A stretch of DNA of 64,000 nucleotides from Acanthacorydalis orientalis (GCA_034766995.1 CM068313.1:17125512-17189511); one strand, 5' to 3'; positions 1-12,145 are shown, numbered from the stretch's first letter. The notes: generated by a model not told the origin, from the letters alone. A program made the numbers and translations.

Positions 1-50
1 CACAAACATATACACGTACATACAGATATAAATTTACATACAAACACACG

Positions 51-52
<2 letters not shown>

Positions 53-104
<52 letters not shown>
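53..104. repeat. (AT)n microsatellite
   Basis: Uninterrupted dinucleotide array of about 26 AT units, seen directly. Confidence 0.98.
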
Positions 105-109
<5 letters not shown>

Positions 110-696
110 TGTGTGTTTGTTTTTGTAAAAAAATACAATTTAATTATGTTTATTTCGCAAATAAGGAATCTAAATATAGTCTTACGGATATCAAAAACAG
201 AATAATTGCTGGCTTAATAGAAACTGAATGAAAACAGTATTAAATAAAAAAGCGTAAACAAAAAAATGAGATATGCTTCAAGTAAAAATAAGATTTAAAA
301 ACATATCTATTTTATTTGTAGTAAAAACATTTATTGTGTATTTTGAACAATACAAAGGACACACAAATGTGACTATATTGACTATATATACTTTTGACTA
401 TATTCGAAGCTTTATAAAGATAAAATCAAACTATTTGTGTTGTAATGAAGAAAATTAAAAACAAACAACAATGCTTTGTTACACAAAAGTATGTGGGAGG
501 ATCAATCGTTTAAAATATTTAAAAATGAACACTGTTAATTTGTAATGCTAATGGTATTTTTGTGTAAAATGTTTTTGTTTGTTCTTTATTTTAAGCCTGC
601 CGAGTTAATACATACTTTGTTCTATTAGAAATAACTTCAATTCAGCCAGTATATTTAATGTCTCATTCTCTCTCTTTTCTTGCACACTCACCGACA

Positions 697-765
<69 letters not shown>

Positions 766-2231
766 ATAATTATTATAATAGAAGATAATAATAAAAAAGT
801 GTGTTTCAATAAAAGGGTATGCAATAAAATATTTTTTTTAAAAAAAAAAAAATGTTTATATTTGAATGCAAAAACGCTTAATCATTCTTCGGTAGCATAC
901 ATAAAATAATCTTTTGTAATTTACATTACTACATTGACTTCAAAGTATTTTATTATATTCTTAAAATTCACTTGTATAATTGTGTTAAAACATAATGAAG
1001 TACCACAAACAGAATTTCAAGAATAATATATTCAGTATGTGAATACGTATTGTTTTTTAAAACAACAAACACACTCGTATTCACACATGTAATGAAAGTT
1101 AATTTTATTAAACGTACAGAGTGCAATTACAAATACTTTGTGTTATCAAACTGACAGTATAAAGCTCGATTAACATTTTATTTTCAAATAAAATATACAT
1201 ACATGTTGTTTGTTGTCAAGTAATTTATTAGTTTCACTGTATGTGCACTGTTTGCTGATAAGGTCATCGCAATTGCACGTTTGCAATAAAAAATATTGAA
1301 ATAGATAGCAAAGCATAGATAAATTTAACATCGACGAGTTCAACTACGACATCCAATTTGCACAAAAGAATATTTTGAATACGTGAAAGTATAAAGCAGG
1401 ATTGTGGTCTAATAAACCATGCAATGTGTACACTTATAAATTATTAGGATCTAGTAACAAAGTAGATGTAAAATATATTATGTTGAATACAAAGTACTTT
1501 ACATTCTTGAGTACCATTCAATTTTTTCTATAAATTAAACTATTGCCTATGATAAATATTAGTAATGGAATCAAATATAATTATTTATTGCAAATATAAT
1601 AAACTTAAAGATACATATTTATTTTGTTAACTATTTGAGGTAATAAACAATCTTTCTTTTTTTTATATTTGATGATAGAAAATCAGTTAATTTATCATGC
1701 TAAGATAAACAAAAAACAGTTATAAATTCTAAATAATTTGCCATACCTTATTCTAGAAACAGTTTTTTTATCTGAAATAGAAAAATATATTATTAAATTT
1801 GATTTAAAAGTTTAAATATATCACATGATTACAAAGAGGGTTACCTGTTAACTATCCAAATTAATTCAAGTTAATGATGGGATAGATTTAAAAACAACAC
1901 TTAATAATTGAGAGAACTAATGCAAAAACATATTATAAACATGTTGTAATCAAATATAGTAATTAAAAACATTTTCTTCGTATATAATTGTTTGTATATT
2001 ATAATAACCCTTCGTTTATAAACATTCTTTATATAAACGTAATTTGGTAAATGAAAATAAATGAATCACAAGTACAATACAATTTGTAATGAAAAAAATG
2101 ATTGAAATTTAGTGTAAATTGAATGAATTCAAATGAATTATATGTAATATTTCAGTGACGCAAGAGTATAATTATTTATAAAATTTGAATAATTTATTAG
2201 AAATTCCATTGTAGGATAATATACATAAAAT
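105..2231. other. AT-rich DNA without a recognisable gene
   Basis: Apart from the TA/TG microsatellite at 701-765 I see nothing here: short ORFs only, of low-complexity composition, and no splice-site or domain pattern I can support. The stretch around 1250-1420 is slightly less AT-biased but shows no recognisable element. Confidence 0.7.
701..765. repeat. compound (TA)n(TG)n microsatellite
   Basis: About 20 TA units run directly into about 12 TG units. Translation of this array gives an artefactual Tyr-Ile / Cys-Val peptide that is not a gene. Confidence 0.97.
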
Positions 2232-2232
2232 A

Positions 2233-2281
<49 letters not shown>
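2232..2281. repeat. compound (TC)n(TA)n microsatellite
   Basis: TC array (2233-2253) passing into a TA array, lying just left of the mariner relic at 2294. Confidence 0.97.
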
Positions 2282-2284
<3 letters not shown>

Positions 2285-2293
2285 TAAATATAT

Positions 2294-2766
2294 GTTAGGT
2301 TGAATTAAAAGTTCTATAAAAATACTCATACTACATATTTGCAAAGGTCATTCTTCGGTAATAACCGTTAAATCGCTATAGAATTGAATCGAAAAGAAGC
2401 AAATAAGAGCAATTTTTTCTAGGAATTCAAAACGGGCGATGAGGGAACCGAAACTGCTCGCAAACTAAACATGCTTTTGGTGTGGGTAGTGTTAAGGAAC
2501 GTACGGTGTAATTTTGGTTTTAAACATTTCGTGCTGAGGACGAGAGCCTTGAAGATGAAGAGTCGCAGGCGCTCTTCTTCAGTTCATAACGAACAACTAA
2601 GGCGTTAGGTGAATCAGAACCATGCACAACAATTCTAGAGCTTGCACAAATTTTTTTCGTTAGTCATCCAACAGTTCTGGATCACATAAAACAGCTAGAA
2701 AAATCAAAATAAAAAATGTATGTATATGTATTTAGGTCATAAAACGCAATTATTTTCTTACCAAAC
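2294..2766 (+). mobile_element. mariner-family relic, internally deleted
   Basis: Degenerate non-autonomous mariner. From 2391 the plus strand reads KKQIRAIF, then EFKTG, GTVKERTV, FRAEDESLEDEE, and later ELAQIFFVSHPTVLDHIKQL in changing frames. This is the N-terminal helix-turn-helix DNA-binding region of cecropia/SETMAR-like mariner transposases. After the second HTH, roughly at LEKSK (about 2705), the sequence jumps directly to the 3' inverted repeat (AAAACGCAATTATTTTCTTACC, read 2741-2762), so the whole DDD catalytic domain is missing. The 5' end is unclear; TTAGGTTG at 2294 is a possible remnant. Frameshifts and stops make it non-coding. The same deletion junction occurs in the copy at 31330-31882. 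Mariner identity is secure; exact ends are not. Confidence 0.85.
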
Positions 2767-3183
2767 TTATATAAAGAATTTTTGATTCAACGTTATTGTT
2801 TATATATAAAATTGTTTATACTTATAAATATCAGTTTTCATTAAAAAAATATTATACACATTTCAATAAAGAAGTTCGAAATGTTCTTACATTAGAGTAA
2901 TTAATTTTTTTTCATTTCGAAAATCACGTTCATTAATAAACAGATTATTACTATGAATTATTATTCTAAATATGTACATATTTAAACACAACTTTTTAAT
3001 TTATTAACATTCCAAGTTTTTTTTATTTTTGTCACTTTTACATATTTAATCTTTTATCATTTGACGATGTTTTGGTTAAAAAATATTATAATATGTCTTA
3101 TTATTTGCGTTTATTTATAATATATTTCAAATAAATGGTAGCAACAAAGCTTTAGAATATGTTTTATAAATGATAAATTTAAC
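2767..3183. other. AT-rich spacer, nothing recognised
   Basis: Very AT-rich with poly-T and poly-A runs; no gene, repeat family or structured element seen. Confidence 0.6.
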
Positions 3184-3229
<46 letters not shown>

Positions 3230-3272
3230 GTATGTGTGTTTGTATATATATATACATAAGTATGTATGTATG

Positions 3273-3305
<33 letters not shown>

Positions 3306-3328
3306 ATATATATGTGTGTGTGTGTATA
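3184..3328. repeat. compound TA/TATG/TG microsatellite
   Basis: About 145 bp of TA, GTAT and TG units with several phase changes (for example GTATGTATGTAT near 3260). Confidence 0.95.
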
Positions 3329-3640
3329 TTAATTTCTAAATAGTGTTTCATATTGATTTTCTGTATACTATTCTATAAATGTATTTCATGTTAATAATTT
3401 GTGTCAAAACGGAAGTTTCCTAGTCAGTTTAGTTAATTTTGCGGTTATCCAAATTTAAATCAATTATCATAGAAAGCCGCACATTTAACCATGTTTCTAG
3501 TAAACAATCATTAACTACTAAACTTATTACAATGTGGTAATGCGTATTTGAAGAAAACAATAGTCGTCTATCTATGAAAATAGATAGGTTAAACAAGTAA
3601 ACAAGGCATAAAACGTGTTTGTGGGCGCACATATGAAGGT

Positions 3641-3909
3641 GAAATCGATTACATGGAGGGATACGCTCTAATGATTGTCTTAGGTGTTTCCCAGCGTCAT
3701 GGTTCTGTGCCTATCGTTGGCTGTTCTTCGACTACCTGTCGTTGTTCTCGGAAAATAACTGTTTTTCTTTCTTCGCCGACCACAGGTTGTGCATTTTGCG
3801 ATGGATTTATTGAATGGTTGTTCTTCAGAAGCTGTATGGGTTGTTTTAATCGTCTCTGGGGAATATTGACGCCGTTGTTGTGAGGATCGTCCATGAAAAT
3901 TAGTTGCAA
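3641..3909. other. higher-complexity island with open frames on both strands
   Basis: About 270 bp less AT-rich than its surroundings. The plus strand is open from an ATG at 3653 for 76 codons and the minus strand from 3909 for 70 codons, the latter predicting a hydrophilic Gln/Asn/Arg-rich peptide (for example NIPQRRLKQPIQLLKNN). I do not recognise either frame. Neither is flanked by clear splice signals, and the minus frame meets a stop next to a Trp (EP*RWE), as in a decaying sequence. It could be an old transposon or gene fragment, or a non-coding element that happens to be open. Confidence 0.3.
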
Positions 3910-4023
3910 TAATTTACTTTTAACAGAATTGAAAATAATACTTGCGGCTTTTTGTTTTAGTAAACTATTTTCTGAACAATTTAACTAAAAATATACACAT
4001 ATACATTGATACATATTCATACT

Positions 4024-4026
<3 letters not shown>

Positions 4027-4064
<38 letters not shown>
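4027..4064. repeat. (TA)n microsatellite
   Basis: About 19 TA units, uninterrupted. Confidence 0.97.
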
Positions 4065-4067
<3 letters not shown>

Positions 4068-5512
4068 GATGTAGATTTAGTACAGATTTACAATTTAAGT
4101 TAAATTTTACATAATTTTTTCTGGATTAAACCTATTGCTTTTCATTTTGTAAAGAAATTCATGTTCATATGATGGAGACTACACGTAATTCTGAAGATTA
4201 AAATATGTTTATAATGAATTAAAATATTTATAAATATAAATGTGTACAATAGATGCATATGCAACATTCACGTAGTCAAATCTTGTAAAATAGTAGAGTA
4301 ATTAAGAGAAACTTTACCTTATAATAACCATCAGACTCGGATAAGTGAATTTATGGAATCAGCGCTTTTAATTAATTTAGCAGAAATCCTGAATTAATAA
4401 ATTGAAATGTTATAAACTAAAGTATAATTGAATTAATTTGTTAATATTTTAATTAATTGATGGTACCACATTGCATGTTTCATGTTACTCTTAAAATAGT
4501 TAATTATACTCAATTGTAACATGTATTCAAAAATAGTCTCTTGTGCATATTTCGATAAATAAATATAGAAAATAAAAATGTCTTACTTATTTAAGAGTTT
4601 AAGAGACTTTATTTTTATCTATACATCTCTCCATCTTATATATTTTTAATTTATTTTTTATTTTTTTGATATTTATAAAGTGTTTATAAAAATAAAATCG
4701 CTTCTATTAAGAAATATTTTTGGATTTTTTATAATGTATTTACTAGAATAGTTCGTAAGTATGCCACTTTTCAGGTTTTTGAAATTTTCATCAAATATTT
4801 CTTTAGAAAATCGACATGAAATAATTTATTGAATAAATATGATATTCATATAAAAAGCGTTATCTGTGCTTTGATCTTTAACAATCAAGGATTTTTCTAT
4901 TTCAATGAATATTTTCAACTCAAATTATTTAATATAAAGAAATTTAGTTGAATTGAATTCTTTTTTTTTGAAACTTATCAAAAATGTTGATATAATTGCT
5001 TTCTTCTAATCAATACATTATTATTATTCAAAGGGGTTTAAATATGAATTAAAACTAGTAGTAAATATAAGTGAATTTACTTATATAAGAAAAGTCTATA
5101 ATAGGGCTTTCTATAACCTGACTTTACGAACCCTTTTTACTGGATTTTCTAGTTATCCCTGCTATTCAATTTCTAAATACTTATTTTGATATTTATCTCC
5201 GGGAATGATCTTTCTACTTTTATAAATAAATAAATATTCAACACTTTAAACTTTCTTTACGAATATCTTCAATCATTATTTTCTAGTTTGACTGGTACAT
5301 TATTAATTATCTTGTGAATGAATGTATGTATATTTACAAACTAGAACCCCGAATTTGCCTTTAATTATATAAAATATTAAAAAAACAAAATTATGATTTT
5401 ATTTGCTTGAATAAATTTAATTACAATAAGCTTTATTTTAGAATTGAACTAAAATATTAAATAATTTTTTTTAAAAAAAAAACGATTAATTTAAATTTTT
5501 TATTTTGGACCC

Positions 5513-5515
<3 letters not shown>

Positions 5516-5544
<29 letters not shown>
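5516..5544. repeat. (TA)n microsatellite
   Basis: About 14 TA units followed by one GTATAT variant. Confidence 0.95.
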
Positions 5545-5551
<7 letters not shown>

Positions 5552-6424
5552 ATTATGTTTTTGATATGAATAGATTTTATTTACGTTCAGAATTTTGTAA
5601 ACTGTTATTGTAATTGTATGAGTTTGATTAGTTGATGAGTGGATTTTCTAAGAACTCGTTACTGCTTAACTTTTCCATTTGATGATATCAAGTTACGATG
5701 ATCAACAAATTTGTTAGATGCTTTTTTGCAGACGTGTACTTTGTTATTTAAATTTCTTTTTGTTTTTGTTTACTGTAAATAAAACCCCATCTTCCTTTTG
5801 TAATGTAGTTATTTTGAATAATATAAAGTATATTACAGCTTAAACTAGTAATCTTTTTGAATAATACTTCAACCGTGGCGTGAATATTATATATCTTTTT
5901 CAAAGCAAAATATGCTGCTGTAAATGAAATAAAGATTCTATGTTTTGAAACTATTGTTCAGTATCAAAAAATATTTAATTACCGTTTTTTTTTCTATGCA
6001 TTACGAACAAAAACTGATTCGTTAAACAAATAATAACTAACGGTTGAAATATTACAAAAAGGTAAATCTTTTTTTGTATAATGTTTATGAACGTTAATAT
6101 GAATAAACAATTTTTGCGAATATTACAAAAAATATGATAATAAATTTTGTGTGATTTTGACTGATATGTACAAACATAATGATTTAATGAGATTATTAAA
6201 TTTCACACAGTTTATCAAACGTTTTCATATTGTAATGAGCTATTATTAAAATATTCCAATCTATTATGTGCGTTCATAAAAACAATACCGTTTTTTTCTA
6301 ATTTTTCGAAAAAAATGACACCGAAAACAATGAATACAGTTTCAATTTCCATTCGAAAATCTTTTACTGTTTTATCAGACGATGAATTCAAACTGATCTC
6401 TCCAATACGGGAATTCGTATCGAT

Positions 6425-6454
6425 GTGGTTGCTAACTGCGTGGTTGCTAATTGC
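6425..6454 (+). repeat. 15-bp direct tandem repeat, two units
   Basis: GTGGTTGCTAACTGC is followed immediately by GTGGTTGCTAATTGC (one mismatch), inside a small patch of higher complexity (about 6370-6510). Confidence 0.95.
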
Positions 6455-8130
6455 CTGCTAGCTCGTTACCTATTGCCAATCACTTATTCCCTCAGTGTGA
6501 GGTCTGCGTAATAAAATATATGTTGGTTGAATGCTGTTTTTATATACTTCCAGCGAGCGATAAATCATTGTTTTATAGTAATTGTTACCGACTAAATCTA
6601 ATGACCTTAAACAAAAATTTATTATACTTTTACTTGTTTTTTTTTATGAAATTTAATTATTTTTGATAATAAATCTTCTAGAGTTTTTATACTCTCGTGA
6701 AACGAAAATGATACATTGAATACAGAAATTCACATGAGAAAATTAAAACGAACGTATATTTTTTACGCATCACTTCGAAAAATTTAAAGTAAAAAATATT
6801 ATTTTTTTTCACTTACATTAATCACTTTCAGTTTTATTTATAAGAAATATTACTTACAATAAAAAGCTACCAATATATAATTAATTGAGATGAAAATTAA
6901 ATCAATTTATTTCTAAAAATAGCTTTTATACAAAAGTTTTCATTTATTAAAAATACAGCTAGAATTTTATTTCTTTTAATATCTAAATGTAAATTAAAAT
7001 AAATTAAAAAATACTTCAGTTTTAAGACTTATGTTTACAAATTTTATCTGGTCAATAATAAGAATTTTATATGGACATTTCTTTTGAAATTAGATATATA
7101 AGACTTGATAAAAATCGGTAATATAATTCTTAATAAAAATTAGACTGAGAAAATTATTGCTTATTGAACGACTAATATTTTAGAATTTTAGTTAATAATT
7201 TAAAATTTAATATTAATATACTATTTTATTTAATAATGTATTCACTGCTTCGTTGAATAACTACGATTTATTTCGGGCAGATACATTCTTTAATTATAGA
7301 TCTTGATTATTTCTGTATTGAAGAATATTTGAGATGATTTTTGAAGTATTTCCAAGACTGTAATTTTTTTTAAAATTTTTTTAAGATGCTTATAATAAAC
7401 ACAATAAAAAAGATATATTTTCATTTAAACATGGCAGATGGCAAAAAATATCAACCTAATTTTAACAGATTTGTCGAGAAATAAATATTATACTGTGTAT
7501 AGAACACACATGTATCATAATAGAACACAACACTTGCTATTTTGAAATTTTAAAAATTTTTCTTCCTTAGCTGCTTTCATCAGACCTAGTTAAAAATGCC
7601 ATTTATAGAAAGAAATCGTTCTTTTTCTTGCAAAGTGCTTTTTAGCATGATTTCTTTCTAATCCTACGAACCATAGAGCAAGATCTCTATTGGATGTAAA
7701 CTGATCTTGAATTGTAATTCTTGGAGATTAATCTTCCCTGCTTTACGTTTTTTTTAGTCATAATAAATGTGCAATATTTTTATCTTACATCATTTATCAC
7801 TTCAAAAACGTATATTTTTTACTTCGATTGAAGAACTAATCCCAAGCAGAGGTATAATCTACTATTTTTTTTCATTTAATTCATTTAACACCTATATATA
7901 TATATTATAAATACAAAAAAACAGGGTTTTCAAAATTTTCATATAACTGATGTTTGCAATATTTTAAATGTCTGAATAAAGTTTTTTGAGGTAAATAATT
8001 ATTTTAATTTCTTAATATAGCAATTTAACGGTTATTATCGATAAAGGACCTTTATAAATGTGGATAAAACTTTTAACGTTAATTCAACCCAACGTGTGTT
8101 TTGTGGGTATGTATGTACCTAATTTACCAT

Positions 8131-8363
8131 ACGTTTTAAACTCATACCGAAAAAATTCTCTTATTTGCTTCTTTCCGATCTTTAATTCAACAGTTCAATT
8201 TGAAGCAAAATTAATAATAAAACCAAAGTCGATATTATCAAAATATAGACAGAAAAGTGCACTTTAAAATGATATTAACATGAACACGGTGAAATGAACA
8301 CTTTCATTGAAAAAAATAAGGTTAGAATTCAGAAAAAAAAACGTAATTATTTTCCTACCAACT
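8131..8363 (-). mobile_element. mariner-family relic, 5' end only
   Basis: On the minus strand the sequence starts at the terminal repeat TTGGTAGGAAAATAATTACG (about 8361), runs through the 5' untranslated part seen in the copies at 29724 and 36023, and reaches the first codons of the transposase around GAAGCAAATAAGAG (about 8165). It stops at about 8131 after residues matching the KKQIR and YEFK region. The remaining element is absent, so this is a 5'-end fragment, with no coding capacity. Confidence 0.85.
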
Positions 8364-8639
8364 GAACATAATTGTTTGTGTTAAAAATATTCATATTTTG
8401 AAACACTTTCATTTTAATAATGAAAGAAACATTTACTTTCAAGTGAACTGAGTGTAAATCAAAAACGAACCTTATTTCTTTAAAAGTATTAAAACACTAA
8501 AATATTCATTACAAGTTGAATATAAAAACGTGTTTCGAAACGCGGCGAACATTTTTTTCCATTAAAAAAATATATTTTGTAGATTTCTTTGAGTAAATAT
8601 TTTAAACGTACATATTAATATTATATAACTTGTAATACG

Positions 8640-9030
8640 TACGAAGATATGTATACACGCTGCAGTACTCGAAAATATTAACGAGAATTCGTATATTTTC
8701 AGTGTTCGCTGTATGAAACGTCGCGGTGCTGTGACGGTTTACACTTGAGCGATTTGTTGAAGTGACTCCGTTGACGTTATGATGAAAATCGAATTTGAAT
8801 TATGTTTGCCAGTCGGCGTTGGCTACGGATGAGTGAATACACTTTGAATATCTACGATAACCTGTTTAATCACTGCTTGTGGGAATTTAGGATAACAAAT
8901 TGCAAATTTTCAGTCAACCATATATTTGTTCATGAGCTATTGCCTCCGTCTTCTATGTCTTACATAGCTAATAGATCTTATATATGTTACATATGTATAA
9001 ATTCATATATGTGTAGGTATGGATACGCAA
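8640..9030. other. higher-complexity island
   Basis: CpG-containing patch, richest at 8640-8850 (ACGTCGCGGTGCTGTGACGG around 8718-8737). A 77-codon frame starts at 8802 (MFASRRWLRMSEYT) and is unlike the low-complexity ORFs around it, but I recognise no domain. Could be a conserved regulatory element or an exon remnant. Confidence 0.3.
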
Positions 9031-9151
9031 AATAATGTACCATTTAAGTTTCAATTATTTCTAACAGTATTTTTTTTGTTAACGAGTTAAAGGTTTCTGA
9101 TAGGAAATATTTGAATAAAATAAAATGATATAGACTTTTACATTTATTTAT

Positions 9152-9180
9152 ACGCAATTACTTTTAAAAAGTAATTGCGT
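9152..9180. repeat. 29-bp perfect inverted repeat formed by mariner end sequence
   Basis: ACGCAATTACTTTT (9152-9165) and AAAAGTAATTGCGT (9167-9180) are exact reverse complements around one A. The right arm resembles the typical mariner terminal sequence AAAAGTAATTGCGG and sits where the 3' end of the pseudogene at 9234-9781 is expected. The left arm looks like a second copy of that end in the opposite direction. Confidence 0.8.
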
Positions 9181-10010
9181 TTTTTTTTCTATGTAAATGA
9201 AAGGCGAATTATTCATGAGAAACAAAAACTTTATTAAACAATATATTATTTATTTAGTTCGACTACCTTTTGTCATCTTTTAGGTAACTTCATGATTCTG
9301 TACTCAAAAAAGTTCTTATTTTCTCGATAAAAAACAGGTTTAACAACGATTTGATATCCTTATTAACAGTGAAGTCTAACATTTAAGGCATTTTCCAAAG
9401 AATGAAACAAATGATAGTCTGATGGTGCCAGATCTGGCGATTATGGTGGATATAGTAACACATCCCATCCAAGCTACAACAATTTTTGATGAATGACCAA
9501 ACTTATATGTGGTTTAGTCTTATCATGGTACAACACAACGCCTTTACGATTTCACAACTTGGACGCTTCTGTTTGATGGCATCATTTAATTTATCCAGTT
9601 GATGACAATACACATCTGAATTAATCGTTTTGTTCCTTGGAAGCAGCTCAAAATACATTATACCATAGTTATAAGGCATCTTCACCATACACATCACATA
9701 AGTTTTATAAGCTTGCACAGCGTTTTCTTTCTTTTTAGAATACAGCAAAATATGACAAAAATTTTCTTTTTTATTTTCCATTTTGAAATCGACGGAAAAT
9801 AAATAATTGTTAACGAAATCATGCACTTTCTTTTTATAAAATAAGCTTGAACTGTCAACTGTCAAGTTACATAATAAATTTGGAGTTTAAAAGGAAGTTA
9901 CTTACATTTTAAGACATGTATGTCCATCTACTAGAAAAAACAATTATTTTTTGGCTAAGACAATAGTTTATAAACTCTATATAAATTAATCATACTTATC
10001 AAAATAAGGA
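9165..10010 (-). mobile_element. mariner element remnant containing the pseudogene
   Basis: Probable extent of the element carrying the transposase pseudogene: 3' terminal repeat at about 9166-9180, and on the other side a possible degenerate 5' end at about 9990-10010, where the minus strand reads GTTGGTCCTTATTTTG. The left boundary is fairly convincing, the right boundary only plausible. Confidence 0.5.
9234..9781 (-). pseudogene. mariner transposase pseudogene (DD34D type)
   Basis: Defective mariner transposase. The start ATG is at 9781-9779 (MENKKENFCHILLY), matching the N-terminus of mellifera/SETMAR-like transposases. After about 25 residues the sequence jumps to the middle of the catalytic domain (YFELLPRNKTINSDVYCHQL), so roughly half of the usual 340-350 residues, including the second HTH and first catalytic Asp, is deleted. 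A frameshift follows KQKRP. In the other frame YHDKTKPH (Asp codon 9522-9524) and SPDLAPSDYHLF (Asp codon 9417-9419) are spaced by exactly 34 codons, the DD34D signature. Two stops lie between them, a third replaces the Trp in the conserved LPKR*QKVVE motif, and the natural end is near 9234. It cannot encode active enzyme. Confidence 0.93.
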
Positions 10011-10040
10011 CCAACGTTTTGAAATTTAAATAGAATTATA

Positions 10041-10041
<1 letters not shown>

Positions 10042-10078
<37 letters not shown>
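10042..10078. repeat. (AT)n microsatellite
   Basis: About 18 AT units. Confidence 0.97.
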
Positions 10079-10080
<2 letters not shown>

Positions 10081-10219
10081 TTATTAATATGGTATCTGCT
10101 TTGAATTTTTGCAACATAAAAGTAATATTAAGTATACGTTGCCACATATTTTTATTGCAGTATCTAGTTATCTTTCAGTTTTATTTAGAATTTAAATAAT
10201 AAATCTTCCTTTCCTTTTT

Positions 10220-10221
<2 letters not shown>

Positions 10222-10289
<68 letters not shown>

Positions 10290-10473
10290 TATATCAATGT
10301 ATATATGTGTATATATATATATATATGTATATATATATTTATATATATATATATCCATATATATACATATATATATACATATATATATATATGTATATAT
10401 ATATGTATATATATGGATATATATATATATATAAATATATGTATGCATATATATATATATATATTTATATATA
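10222..10473. repeat. long compound TA-rich array with palindrome
   Basis: About 250 bp of TA units interrupted by GTAT, CATA, CCAT and GGAT variants. Contains a perfect inverted repeat at 10340-10431. All long 'Tyr-Ile' frames on both strands here come from the array and are not genes. Confidence 0.97.
10340..10431. repeat. 92-bp perfect TA-rich palindrome
   Basis: Marker bases are mirrored: C at 10355, 10356, 10366 and 10378 pair with G at 10416, 10415, 10405 and 10393 around a centre at 10385.5. Symmetry continues outward in shifted, imperfect form. Confidence 0.93.
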
Positions 10474-10967
10474 ATAAAAGAATCCAGTACATAGTATATT
10501 TTACTGAAAAATTAACTGAAAAAAATAATAAGAGAAATTCTGACTGCGGAAAAAATAACAAAAATAAACGTTAAACACTTTGCCTGAGGAATAAGCTGAT
10601 GTATATAAAAGAACATATCACAAAATAATCATAAAAATAACAAACAAAAAAAAATTAAAAACAAAATTCCCTATAGAAAAAATATATCAATTGGCCTCGA
10701 GCAGTTGAATCCTGCATATTATAACTGACATAGAGTAAATCCGATTAAGTAAGGATAATCACTTTGTGCAAATTATGAATAATTTAAAGTCATTATAAAA
10801 GTTACGAACGCAACTTATTCATTAAAACTGTATGTAAATTTATGACGAATTGTAAACTCTTCTACGGAACGAATACAAAAAAATTATCGCTGTATGTATA
10901 TATGGGTTAAAAAGGGATACAGGTTTTTACCATTTTTTATCTCTGAATATTCGAGATTTGAGAAAGC

Positions 10968-11002
<35 letters not shown>

Positions 11003-11743
11003 CCACGAGTTATTTCAATAAATTAATTGGATGGAATCAGTGATAAATCTTAAACAACACTAAAGTTGCTGATTTAAACTAAAAAATTCAATATATATAT
11101 ATATATATATATACGGATATGTAGTATTTTCCATTTTTATCTATTTTATTCATGGCTTTCACATAATCATAAAACTTTATTTGTATTATGAAAACATCTT
11201 CGTTTACTAAACGCATTTATCATCCTAAAAAGTAATCTTATTTAAAATAATAGTAATCAAATATTTCCCTATTTTGCTTTATCTGTGTATTTTCTAAATG
11301 TTTATTCTATTATTAATATTCGCATATACAATGTTATATCTATATTTTTTTTGTGTAGAACTAGGTTAATAGAGCAAATAAAAAGATTGAATTAATTCAA
11401 AAATCATTCTATATCAATTGGGTCACTAGAGAAAAAACATGAAGGCTTTTTATGGAAATAGTATTGTTATTAGTATATTACTATGCAGCTGTGTAGCGCA
11501 ATAAAATTAAAATGTTATTTTATATTACCATATACAAATGTGTGTATGGAAGTGTTTTGCATAATCATTGTGATATTTTTATTAAAAATAAATAGACAAT
11601 GAGTTCAAAATATTCAATACGGTCGTTGAAAACGGATAAAAGAGAGTTTAAGTATTTTATATAGTCATTTTCATTATAATGAAATTATGTTCTTTTTTTA
11701 ATTTACTGTGTGATTTTTTTTATACGAATAATAATCCGTATAG
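10474..11743. other. AT-rich spacer, nothing recognised beyond TA arrays
   Basis: TA arrays at about 10968-11002 and 11091-11113; otherwise no gene or element seen. Confidence 0.6.
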
Positions 11744-12145
11744 CAGTGGCGTCAAACAAGCTGCTCGCTCAACCAACTGCAAGCGACTCTTAAATGCGAC
11801 CCGAGACCTAAAGCTTTAAGCTTTGGGTCGCGGTTTTATTAAAATAAAATAAATGGAATTTTAAAAAATATAATTATTTTTTAAAAAATTGCAAATTATA
11901 GAAGTATAGTATAAGGAATACCATTTTATAGTCAATTTCGACTTAATTCATTTTCCTAATTGCAAAAATTATCAAGAATTATATTACGGAAGAATTATAT
12001 ATATTTTTTAAATGAAATTTTCGAATACAAATAAAAGACCTTTTTTCGCTCAATAAATTTTTTTAGGTAACTTTTTTTATCTGCGGCCCTCAAAATCTCA
12101 AACTGAATTTGGTGGTCCGTGTTTATATATGAGTTTGCACCACTA
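11744..12145. mobile_element. hAT-like non-autonomous element (MITE) with 8-bp TSD
   Basis: A 402-bp element that begins CAGTGGCGTCAAAC and ends GTTTGCACCACTA, short imperfect terminal inverted repeats of the kind carried by many hAT elements. It is flanked by CCGTATAG (11736-11743) and CCATATAG (12146-12153), an 8-bp target-site duplication with one mismatch, the length expected of hAT transposases. Inside are a hairpin (GCGACCC 11796-11802, GGGTCGC 11825-11831) and a GCGGCCC sequence near the right end, also common in such elements. No transposase is encoded; the 61-codon minus frame across the right end is incidental. Confidence 0.8.
11796..11831. other. hairpin inside the hAT-like element
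   Basis: Outer arms GCGACCC / GGGTCGC and inner arms AAAGCT / AGCTTT could pair, with a 7-nt one-sided bulge (GAGACCT). Subterminal hairpins are usual in hAT-type MITEs. Confidence 0.7.

Larger units (their letters stand above)
3910..8130. other. long AT-rich stretch, no gene seen
   Basis: More than 4 kb of A/T-dominated sequence. It holds two TA arrays (4027-4064, 5516-5544) and a 15-bp direct repeat at 6425-6454. ORFs at 6451-6666 and 8058-8267 are short; the second is the antisense of a mariner end plus flanking DNA. No coding gene or RNA gene is supported. Confidence 0.65.

Noticed and set aside
7590..7745. Minus-strand frame with residues like LERNHAKKHFARK, vaguely like the mariner middle region
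   Set aside because: Only a short segment matches, frames are broken, and no terminal repeat or Asp motif was found; too weak to call.
10181..10574. ORFs of 87-126 codons rich in Tyr-Ile on both strands
   Set aside because: They are translations of the TA array in several frames; the sequence has no non-repetitive coding content.
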